64,000 nt of DNA, from the NCBI GenBank assembly GCA_963762545.1, contig CAVXLC010000001.1:372001-436000 (forward strand). Reading direction: 5' to 3'. The stretch is from JABFSM01 sp963762545. Its GTDB lineage: Bacteria > Gemmatimonadota > Gemmatimonadetes > Gemmatimonadales > GWC2-71-9. Below the pieces are notes generated by a model. It was given only the letters and a program-made list of their open reading frames with translations. It made no database searches and was not told the origin of the DNA. Positions 27,020-35,485 of this stretch are shown here, one piece after another; position 1 is the stretch's first letter; each line of letters starts with the position of its first letter. Both the position numbers and the translations under genes were made by a program.

Positions 27020-29497
27020 ATGCGCATGATCCGCGTGGTCACGTCAATCCTGCTCGGCCTGTCCACGCTCGCGGGCGGGCCGGGTCGCGCCGCCGCCCAG
27101 CGCCAGCGCCTGTCCATGGACCCGGGGTGGCGCTTTACCCTGGGTGATCCGGCGGGTGCCGAACAGCCTGGCTACGACGACCATCAATGGCGCCGCCTCG
27201 ACCTGCCGCACGACTGGAGCATCGAGGGCACGCCCCGCCAGGACGCCCCCGGCGGCGGACGGGTCGGCTACTTCCCCTCGGGGCTGGGCTGGTACCGCAA
27301 GGCGTTCCGATTGCCCGCCGGGCCTCGCGACCGGGAGGCCTGGCTCGAATTCGACGGCGTGTACATGAACAGCGACGTCTGGGTCAATGGCGTCCATCTG
27401 GGCCGGCGCCCCTATGGCTACAGCAGCTTTGCGTACGACCTCACCAGCCACCTGGCTCCCGGCGTGAACGTGGTGGCGGTACGGGTGGACAATTCGCGCC
27501 AGCCGAATTCGCGCTGGTATACCGGCAGCGGCATCTACCGCCACGTCTGGCTGACCCTGGTGAACCCGCTGCACGTGGCCCACTGGGGCACCTCCGTGAC
27601 GACCCCGCGCGCCGATTCGGTCGGGGCCACGGTGGTGGCGCGCACCCGGGTCGAGAACGGCGCCGGCGCACCGCGCCGAGGGATGCTTCGGACGTCGATC
27701 GCCGACGGGGCGGGGCGGGAGGTGGCCCGCACCGAAACACCCTTCACGGTGAGCGCCGGCCACTCCATCGAGCTGGAACAGCGCTTGGAGGTGCCGTCGC
27801 CCCGGCTCTGGTCGGTGGAAACCCCGGCCCTGTACCAGCTCCGCTCGGTGGTGCTGACCGGCGCCGGCGCGGCCGATGACGTCACGACTTCCTTCGGCAT
27901 TCGCGCCATCGCCTACGACAAGGACCGCGGATTCCTGCTGAACGGCCGGCCGGTCAAGATGCGGGGCGTCAACCTGCACCATGACGGGGGCGGGGTCGGC
28001 GCGGCGGTACCGGAGCGGGTGTGGGAGCGGCGGCTCACGCTGCTCAAGGCCATGGGGGCGAACGCCATCCGCACGTCCCATAACCCGCCGGCGCCCGAGT
28101 TCCTCGATCTGTGCGACCGACTGGGCTTCCTGGTCATGGCGGAGGCGTTCGACGAATGGACCACGGCCAAGGTGCCCGAGGGGTACCATCAGTACTTTGC
28201 CGAGTGGTCCGAGCGCGACGTCACCGATTTCATCCACCGGGACCGCAACCACCCCTCGATCGTGCTCTGGAGCGCGGGCAACGAGATCGGCGAGCAGACC
28301 ACACCCGACGGACCCCAGGTGCTGCGCCGGCTGGTCGACCTCTTCCACCGGGAAGACCCGACCCGGCCGGTCACCACCGGCAACGATCACATTGCCGCGG
28401 ACGACGGGGCCGCTACGCCGGCGTTCCTCGAGGGCCTGGACATCGTGGGCTACAACTACGTGGACCGCTGGCACGAGCGGCGCGAGCTGTTTGCGGAGGA
28501 GGACCGGCACGCCCATCCCGAGTGGAAGATGATCGGCACCGAGAGCGGCTCCATCTTCGAGAGCTTCGACGAGCGTTACTCGCTGGGCCCCGATCCGGCG
28601 GTCGTGCGGGCCAACTATGCCTCCGGCATGCTCGAGGCGGAGCGGCTCTGGAAGTGGGTGACCCTGCACGATTACTTCGCGGGCAACTTCATGTGGACCG
28701 GGGTCGACTACCTGGGTGAGAGCACCTGGCCCTTCCACGGCTTCGCCTCCGGGGCCATGGATATCACCGGGTTCCCCAAGGACGCGTATTACCTGTACCA
28801 GAGCCTGTGGACCAGCCAGCCGGTGCTTCACCTCTTTCCCCACTGGAACTGGCCGGGGCGGGAAGGCCAGAGCGTCCCGGTGCTCGCGTACACCAACTGC
28901 AACAGCGTGGAGCTGTTCCTCAACGGGAGGTCGCTGGGCGAAAAGCGCCTGGAGTTCCCGGCCCAGGGCACCTCGGGGGGCTGGAACAGCTACGCCCAGC
29001 CGGTCGTCCGCGCCACGACCAACGACCTGCACCTGAGCTGGGACGTGCCCTACGAGCCGGGCGTGCTGCGGGCGGTGGGCAAGCGGCGGGACGGCACCGT
29101 GGCGTGCCACGCCGAAGTGCGCACTGCGGGCCCGGCCGCGGCGATCCGCCTCACCGTGGACCGGGATACGATAACCGCCGAGCCGGGGGACGTGGCGCAC
29201 CTCACCATCGAGATCGTGGATTCGGCCGGCACGGTGGTTCCTACCGCCGGCGCCCTGATTCATGTCGCGGTGACCGGCGGCAGCCTCCTGTCACTCGACA
29301 ACGCGGACCCGCAGGACCACGAGCCGTTCCGCTCCGACCACCGGCACGTGCTCAATGGCCGGGCGCTCGCCATCCTGCGCGCCGGGCAACCGGGCGTCCT
29401 GCGCGTAACGGTCGGGGCGGATGGACTGGGCCAGGCGAGCATCAACGTGCCGGTGACGCCGGGCCACGAGCCGCCGGCGGTCCCGCCGGCGCGCTAA
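27020..29497 (+). CDS. GH2 beta-galactosidase-like glycoside hydrolase, secreted
   Basis: An 825-residue GH2 enzyme with a signal peptide (TSILLGLSTLAGGPGRAAAQ). Domain order: sugar-binding beta-sandwich (DLPHDWSIEG, WLEFDGVYMNSDVWVNGVHLG), immunoglobulin-like domain, TIM barrel (KMRGVNLHHDGGGVG, TSHNPPAPEFLDLCDRLGF) with the acid/base Glu at about 422 in WSAGNEIGEQ and the probable nucleophile Glu at about 508 in IGTESGS, then two C-terminal Ig-like domains. It probably removes terminal beta-galactose or a related sugar in the periplasm; exact specificity (galactosidase, glucuronidase, mannosidase) is not certain. GGGAGGGAA and GGAG lie before ATG 27020. An orphan ribosome site and ATG follow nine bases after its stop. 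Confidence 0.9.
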   Translation: MRMIRVVTSILLGLSTLAGGPGRAAAQRQRLSMDPGWRFTLGDPAGAEQPGYDDHQWRRLDLPHDWSIEGTPRQDAPGGGRVGYFPSGLGWYRKAFRLPAGPRDREAWLEFDGVYMNSDVWVNGVHLGRRPYGYSSFAYDLTSHLAPGVNVVAVRVDNSRQPNSRWYTGSGIYRHVWLTLVNPLHVAHWGTSVTTPRADSVGATVVARTRVENGAGAPRRGMLRTSIADGAGREVARTETPFTVSAGHSIELEQRLEVPSPRLWSVETPALYQLRSVVLTGAGAADDVTTSFGIRAIAYDKDRGFLLNGRPVKMRGVNLHHDGGGVGAAVPERVWERRLTLLKAMGANAIRTSHNPPAPEFLDLCDRLGFLVMAEAFDEWTTAKVPEGYHQYFAEWSERDVTDFIHRDRNHPSIVLWSAGNEIGEQTTPDGPQVLRRLVDLFHREDPTRPVTTGNDHIAADDGAATPAFLEGLDIVGYNYVDRWHERRELFAEEDRHAHPEWKMIGTESGSIFESFDERYSLGPDPAVVRANYASGMLEAERLWKWVTLHDYFAGNFMWTGVDYLGESTWPFHGFASGAMDITGFPKDAYYLYQSLWTSQPVLHLFPHWNWPGREGQSVPVLAYTNCNSVELFLNGRSLGEKRLEFPAQGTSGGWNSYAQPVVRATTNDLHLSWDVPYEPGVLRAVGKRRDGTVACHAEVRTAGPAAAIRLTVDRDTITAEPGDVAHLTIEIVDSAGTVVPTAGALIHVAVTGGSLLSLDNADPQDHEPFRSDHRHVLNGRALAILRAGQPGVLRVTVGADGLGQASINVPVTPGHEPPAVPPAR

Positions 29498-29540
29498 GGA
29501 GACTCCATGCAACCGCGCCGCCTCCCTCCAGGCCAGGAGG
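29498..29540 (+). other. orphan ribosome site and ATG, possible gene remnant
   Basis: AAGGAGACTCCATG occurs immediately after the GH2 stop, an ideal translation start at 29507. The frame that follows (MQPRRLPPGQEE and on to 30172) soon runs antisense through the next gene and has no protein character. The likeliest reading is the head of a downstream operon gene whose body was lost. Confidence 0.4.
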
Positions 29541-29581
29541 AAAGCGCGAGCGCATCGCCTGGTTGGACCGTTGGCCGGGGA

Positions 29582-29995
29582 TTACGGCCGCACTGTCGCG
29601 ATGCTGTTCGTCAGAGTGGTCGCGACCTCGAAGTCCACGATGGCGCCGGGAGCGAGCAGGAGCCGATCGGACCGGACCGGCGGCTCGCGGTCGCTTGCTC
29701 GGGCCACGAATTCCACCGGACCGTTGGCGAACATGGCCGGGCTCAGCACGAAATGGCTGGCGAGTCCCGGAAGCACCCTTCCCATCCAGTGGACAGTCCC
29801 GGAACCGACGGCGTAGATCTCCATCGGGCCGTTATAGTGGTTGGCGACGTTCAGTTGAACGGCGTTCTCGACAGCTGGTGGGTTCACCGCGTTGCCCGCC
29901 GCGCTGAAGCCGGGCGCACACGCGGAGCCCGTCAGGAGGAGCCCCAGGATGAGGATGGACGATCCTCGGTGTCCGGAGCCGATCCGTTTCGTCAT
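29582..29995 (-). CDS. small lipoprotein of unknown function
   Basis: A 137-residue protein with a lipoprotein signal and lipobox LTGSAC; GGAGGTG precedes ATG 29995. The mature 110 residues look like one beta-sandwich (VQLNVANHYNGPMEIYAVGS, then APGAIVDFEVATTLTNSIATV). The phrase VANHYNGPMEIYAVGSGTV resembles small lipoproteins found in many copies in related genomes, but no function is known. It is transcribed opposite to its neighbours, between the GH2 gene and the BTAD regulator. Confidence 0.65.
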   Translation of the reverse strand: MTKRIGSGHRGSSILILGLLLTGSACAPGFSAAGNAVNPPAVENAVQLNVANHYNGPMEIYAVGSGTVHWMGRVLPGLASHFVLSPAMFANGPVEFVARASDREPPVRSDRLLLAPGAIVDFEVATTLTNSIATVRP

Positions 29996-30212
29996 GATGC
30001 ACCTCCTGTGAAGGGTGGAGCCGGGCGGCCCTCGACCGGGCCACCGAGCCCGGCTCGCCAGGATCCCAAGCTGAGACCCGGGCGTCGCGGCATCGTCGTG
30101 GTGGCGTCGGAGCGGCGTCGAAGTACATCCCCGTCCCCTCTTGCCGGCGGGTCATCCGCAAGGCAGCATTAGGCTTAGCCCGAGAGCGGCGAGAAAGGCG
30201 GCAAGGATCAGC

Positions 30213-32810
30213 ATGTACCGACTCCGGGTGCTCGGAGGCCTCTCGGTGGAAGGGCCATCCGGGATCGCCGTGCCGCCACTGTCCCCACGCCGGGCCGAAG
30301 CAGTCCTGGCGGTACTGGCGGTGTGCGGGAGCCTCGGCTGCACCCGCGAACGGCTCGTCGCGCTACTCTGGCCGGAAAGCGACGAAGCCCGCTCTCGCCA
30401 CGGCCTGCGCGACGCCCTTCATGCCATCCGCCGTGTCCTGCATCCGGACGCGGTCCCATCCGGGTCCCAGCTCCTCCGTCTCGATTCCACCGTCGTGGGG
30501 TCCGACATCGGCTCGTTCACTCGGGCCGTAGGCGAGGGCCGGTACGCGGAGGCAGTACGCGCCTACGGCGGTCCGCTGCTCGATGGCTTCCACGTGGATG
30601 ACGCGGCCGAGTTCGAGCACTGGCTGGACGGGGAGCGCACCCGGCTGTCGCGCGAGTACGTGGAGGCGCTCAAGCACCTGGCGACGGCGGCCGAACGGAC
30701 CGGGGCCTGGGACGAGGCGGTGGGATGGTGGGCGCGTGCCGCGGAGCACGATCCCCTGAATTCGCACGTGGTGCTCCAGCAGGTCCGCGCCCTCGCCGCA
30801 ATCGGGGATCGCGCCAACGCCATCAAAGTGGCGGACCTTCACGCGCGACGTCTCCGTGATGAGCTCGACCTCGCGCCCGACCGCGAGATCCTCGCAAAGA
30901 TCGAGCGGATCCGCAGGGGCGAGTTGCCTCCCGCGATGGGCACCGAGCCACCCCCGACACCTTCACTGGGGGCCGAATTGCCGCTGGCGGCGGAGAAGTC
31001 CGCGTCGAGTGACGGCGGGACGCCGACGCTGACCCCGCAGGCTGCCGCAGTGAAGCGACGGCCGCGCTGGGCGCTGTGGGCTGGGGGTGCAGTGGTCGTC
31101 GTGCTCGCCGGGGCCTTCGGGGTTGCGCGCTGGTTGAGAGCCAACGCGGCGGTACCCCGCCCGTCACGGACCTCGATCGCCGTTCTGCCGTTCAAGAACC
31201 TCAGCGCCGATTCGTCGCATGCGTACTTCGCCGCTGGGCTCCACGACGAGCTGCTGACTCAGCTCTCCAAGGTGGCATCACTCAAAGTGATCGGCCGGAC
31301 ATCGACCCGTTTCTATGAGGAGACGTCGAAGTCGCCGCGCCAGATCGGCGAAGAACTCGGGGTCGGGAGCATCGTCGAAGCCAGCGTGCAGGTCGTCGGG
31401 AGCCGGCTCCGCGTCACCGTACAGCTCCTCGACCCGGTCACCCAGGCAGATCTCTGGGCGGAGAGCTACGACCGAATACTGGATAGCGCATTCTCGGTGC
31501 AGAGCGACATTGCCCAGCGGATCGTTGCCGCGGTCGGGGCAACCCTGACGAGCGCCGAGGCCGGGGCAATCGCCGCGGCGCCCACGCAGAACGCGGAGGC
31601 GTATCAGCTCTACCTGCAGGGGCTCGAGTACCAGCGGCGGCCCGGTCTCCTTCGCCAGAATTTCGAGATCGCGCAACAGCTTCATGAGCGGGCCGTGTCG
31701 CTCGATTCGGTGTTTGCCCCGGCCCACGCGGCGCTGTCATACGCTCACTGGTCGATGTACCAATTGGGGTATGATCGGTCTCCGGGCAGGCTGGACCAGG
31801 CGCGACACGAAGCCGACGTGGCGCGCCGGCTCGCGCCGAATCTGCCAGAGGCGCACCTGGCGGTGGGCCTCGCGTACTACCTGGTTCGCAACGACTACCC
31901 CGAGGCGTTGAACGAGTTCGCCCTCGGGCTGCGCGGCGCGCCGAACGACGCCGAGCTGTGGGCCTGGGTCGCCAGGCTGCAGCGGAACCTCGGCAATTGG
32001 GACAGCATGCTCGTGGCGTTCAACCACGCGCGGACACTCGACCCTCGCAATACGAATTTGCTCCATTCCATCGGGGACAGCTATCACTACCTTCATCGCT
32101 ACCCACAGGCCATCGAGGCGTACCGGCATGAGCTCCTGCTGGCCCCGGACCTGGTTCAGCCTCGTCTCTCGATGGCCTGGAGCTACGTCTTGTGGAAGGG
32201 TGACCTGGACACGCTGCGGGCCGTTCTGAAAGGCTTGCCGCTGGACGCCGAGCCGGGCGTCGGGGGCGACCTTGTCGGGGACACCCGACTGCAGCTGCTG
32301 CTGATGGAGCGGCACCCTGACTCCCTCCTCGCGCTCCTCCGCGTAGTGCACGGGAGTTCAGGGGCCTCCTTGCCTCGAGCCCTCTGGGCCATGCGCGCGT
32401 ACACCCTTCGCGGGGATACCGCCGCTGCTCGGGCCGCCTCCGATACGGCGTTGGCATTGCTCGATGTCGAGGAGGGGGTGCTCCCCGGCGACTGGAATGT
32501 CCACGGCTTGCGAGGCTCGGTCCTCGCGGGGCTGGGGCGCCGCGCGGACGCGCTGCGCGAAGCCGATTGGCTGGCGCAGTCGGACTGGTACCGTAAGGAT
32601 CGCTTTGGGGATGTGTCGTGGTATGGAGTGATCCTGATACAAACCGGCCAGACGGACGCCGCGCTCGCAGAGATCGAGCGGTTGCTCGCCGGTCCGTCTC
32701 GCACGACCGTCCACTTGCTCCGCCTCGACCCGCGCTGGGATCCGATCCGCAGTAACCCGCGATTCCAGGCGCTGCTGGTGAAGTACGCCAAGACGGAGCT
32801 GCCCCGATGA
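30213..32810 (+). CDS. BTAD transcriptional regulator with TolB-like and TPR domains
   Basis: An 865-residue membrane-bound regulator. The N-terminal winged helix (MYRLRVLGGLSVEG, RRAEAVLAVLAVCG, LVALLWPESDEARSRHGLRD) and bacterial transcriptional activation domain to about residue 245 are of the SARP/DnrI type. A single membrane helix follows at about 285-307 (WALWAGGAVVVVLAGAFGVA), then a TolB-like domain (SIAVLPFKNLSADSSHAYF) and a long TPR array. DNA binding would be cytoplasmic and the TolB-TPR part periplasmic. I choose ATG 30213 for its AAGGAT site. Placed among the sugar genes, it is the best local candidate for their regulator. The broken gene at 6.2-8.2 kb has the same C-terminal half joined to a kinase. 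Confidence 0.85.
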   Translation: MYRLRVLGGLSVEGPSGIAVPPLSPRRAEAVLAVLAVCGSLGCTRERLVALLWPESDEARSRHGLRDALHAIRRVLHPDAVPSGSQLLRLDSTVVGSDIGSFTRAVGEGRYAEAVRAYGGPLLDGFHVDDAAEFEHWLDGERTRLSREYVEALKHLATAAERTGAWDEAVGWWARAAEHDPLNSHVVLQQVRALAAIGDRANAIKVADLHARRLRDELDLAPDREILAKIERIRRGELPPAMGTEPPPTPSLGAELPLAAEKSASSDGGTPTLTPQAAAVKRRPRWALWAGGAVVVVLAGAFGVARWLRANAAVPRPSRTSIAVLPFKNLSADSSHAYFAAGLHDELLTQLSKVASLKVIGRTSTRFYEETSKSPRQIGEELGVGSIVEASVQVVGSRLRVTVQLLDPVTQADLWAESYDRILDSAFSVQSDIAQRIVAAVGATLTSAEAGAIAAAPTQNAEAYQLYLQGLEYQRRPGLLRQNFEIAQQLHERAVSLDSVFAPAHAALSYAHWSMYQLGYDRSPGRLDQARHEADVARRLAPNLPEAHLAVGLAYYLVRNDYPEALNEFALGLRGAPNDAELWAWVARLQRNLGNWDSMLVAFNHARTLDPRNTNLLHSIGDSYHYLHRYPQAIEAYRHELLLAPDLVQPRLSMAWSYVLWKGDLDTLRAVLKGLPLDAEPGVGGDLVGDTRLQLLLMERHPDSLLALLRVVHGSSGASLPRALWAMRAYTLRGDTAAARAASDTALALLDVEEGVLPGDWNVHGLRGSVLAGLGRRADALREADWLAQSDWYRKDRFGDVSWYGVILIQTGQTDAALAEIERLLAGPSRTTVHLLRLDPRWDPIRSNPRFQALLVKYAKTELPR

Positions 32811-32830
32811 GTACTCCAGGAGCCTTCCGA

Positions 32831-35469
32831 ATGCGCTCGGCGCTCCCGCTGGCCCTGCTGATCCCGGTGTTGCTGGCGGCTCCGGTCGCTGCGGGACACG
32901 CTCAGGGACCAGTCTCCCCGAGTCGTGCCACCCGCGCGGTCTATCTGGACTCCGCAGGGGTGGTGCGCTGGCAGGACGACCGGCGCGAGGTCACCCTCTT
33001 CGGTGCCAACTACGTCCTGCCCACCGCCTCGGACTACCGGGCGGCCGGCTACGTCCACGGCGATCGCAAGAAGATGATCGACGAGGACATGGCGCAATTC
33101 GCCCGGATGGGCTGGGACGGCATGCGGCTCACCTTCTGGGGTGACTGGGAGGCCTCCGACAGCGCGGGAAATCTCATCGCCAACGACCACCTGGACCTGC
33201 AGGACTACCTGATCGCCCGGGCCCGCGAGCGGGGGATCTACCTGCTGTTCAGTCCGATCCAGCTCTACGGCGCCAACTGGCCCGATGCCCTGGCGGACAC
33301 CTCGGACCCCGGCTTCGGGCGGCACTTCGGCAAAGGCAAGATGGGCACCGACCCCGCGGCGATTGCCGCCCAGGTCAACTATCTGCGCCAGATCCTGAAT
33401 CACGTGAATCCCTACACCGGGGTCGCGCTCAAGGACGAGCCGGCGATCATCTTCATCGAGCTGGTGAACGAGCCGTGGCACCACCCGGAAGACCTGGCGG
33501 GATCGGTGCGCTACTCAACACACTGACCGAAGCGGTGCGCAGTACGGGATGCAACAAGCTGGTGTTCTACAACGTGAGCCAGGATTTCCGGATCGGCGCG
33601 GCGATCCGGCAGTCCAAGGTCCAGGGGCTCACCTTCGGCTGGTACCCGACCGGCCTCAACTCGGGCCACGAGCTCCGGGGGAACTACCTCCGCACCACCG
33701 ATGCCTATCCCGATATGCTGCGCCCCGAGCTGGCCCGGATGCCGCGCATCGTCTACGAGTTCGACAGCCCGGATCTGCGCACCGGCACGATGTACCCGGC
33801 CATGGCCCGGACCTTCCGCGCGGTGGGGACGCAGTTCGCCGCGATGTTCGCCTACGATATGCTGGGGACCGCCTCGCGCAATCTGGGCTGGCAGACCCAC
33901 TACCTGAACCTGGTCTACACCCCGCGCAAGGCGATGAGCGCCATCATCGCGTCGGAGGTCATGCACCGCCTGCCGCGGCTGGGCTCCTACGGCCCCTATC
34001 CGGAGAACACGCGTTTCGGCGATTTCCATCTCTCGCCCGACGAAAACCTGGGGGAGCTGGTGGCGCGGGACGCGTTCCTCTATGCCGGCTCGACCCGGAC
34101 CAGCCCCAAGGATCCGGCCTCGCTGACCCGCATCGCCGGGTACGGCTCCTCCCCGGTCGTGACCTATCCGGGAGAGGGCATCTACTTCCTCGACAAGGTG
34201 CGCCCGGGGGTCTGGCGCCTCGAGGTCTATCCCGACGCCGTGCCGGTGCGGGATCCCTTCGAGCCGCCCAACCCCGACAAGGTGGTGACCCGCGCCATCA
34301 GCCGGGTCTGGCCCATGACGATTGCCCTGCCGGACCTCGGTGAGTCCTTCACCGTACAGCCGGTGACCGCGGGCAACGCCGGAAGCGAATCGGCCGAGGG
34401 CGGCCGCTTCATGGTCCGGCCGGGTGTCTACGTCCTGAGCGCGGCGGGGCCGGTCAACGCCGCCGCGCTCCCGGCGTCCATCGGCGCGGTGGGATTCGCC
34501 GAATACCATGCGCCGCCACCGGATTCGCTGGCGACTTCGGTGCAGTCGCTGGCCGCGCCGGCGTACGTTGTCGACCGGGACGCGGAGCTCCGCGCCCGCA
34601 TCGTCGACCCGACCCCTCCCGATTCGGCGGTGCTCTTTCTCCGGCCGACGGCGGGCGGCTTCTATCGCGCGTTCGCGATGCATCCTTCGGGCGGATACGA
34701 GTACGCCGCCACGGTTCCGGCGGCGGCGCTCCGGGAGGGGCCGCACGAGTTCGTGATCACGACGTTCCGCGGGGGCTCGAGCGCCACGTTTCCCGCCGGG
34801 GTCCGGGGGAGGCCCTGGGACTGGGACTACTACAGCGGGGATTCCTGGAAGGTGGATGTGGTCGGAGCCCGGACGCCGCTGGTGCTCTTCACGCCCCGCA
34901 CCGACGCCTCCCGGCTGACCTTTACCCGCATCGGCGATGCGGGACGCCGCGGGCTCTTCCGCCTGGGGGTGTCGGGCTTCACCGGCCAGCCGATCATGCA
35001 CTTCGAGCTGCCGGTGGACCAGAGCGGCTGGAGTCCTCCGGATTACACCGCGTCGCTGGTGATCAAGGACCGGATCCAGGCGCGCCGGGAGACGATCGCC
35101 GGCGCGGAGACGGTGTGGCTCCGGCTCCGGGGCCTGGGGCCCCGGCAGATCCTGCACGTCACGCTGATGGAAGACGACGGCACCAGCTGGAGCGCGGCGG
35201 TGCCGGTGGACAGCACCTGGACCGGACGGTCGGTGCCGCTCGCTTCGTTCACGGCGGGCCGCGGTGTGCTCCTGCCGCAGGGATTTCCCGGCGAGTGGAG
35301 CTACTGGGTTGGTCCGGCCGCCGGGCGCGGCGGCAGCACCGACCGGCCGCGGCTCGACCACGTGGAGCGGCTGGAGCTGTCCCTGCGGCGGGAGGAGGGC
35401 GTCACGGTGACCGCCGGGCGCTACGGGGTGGAGGTGGAGTCCATCGCCCTGGATTTCGGCCGGCCCTGA
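32831..35469 (+). pseudogene. GH5-like (clan A) secreted glycoside hydrolase, frameshifted
   Basis: ATG 32831 has AGGAG eight bases upstream and starts a signal peptide (RSALPLALLIPVLLAAPVAAG). The first frame reads a clan-A barrel (VTLFGANYVLP, MGWDGMRLTFWGDWE) to FIELVNEPWHHPED with the acid/base Glu214, then stops at 33526. The same protein continues in another frame from about 33511 (LLNTLTEAVRSTG, GLTFGWYPTGLN, and IVYEFDSPD with the likely nucleophile) through beta-domains to 35469. One base is missing at about 33509-33511. Restored, it would be about 880 residues, a beta-mannanase/cellulase-like enzyme for polysaccharides. As read, the catalytic domain is cut in two. No slippery site suggests programmed shifting; sequencing error or recent decay is likelier. 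Confidence 0.8.
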
Positions 35470-35485
35470 CGATGGAACCGGTCCG

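Noticed and set aside
29507..30172. 221-codon frame after the orphan ribosome site
   Set aside because: Despite the good start, the sequence is antisense to the lipoprotein gene and has no protein character beyond the first residues.
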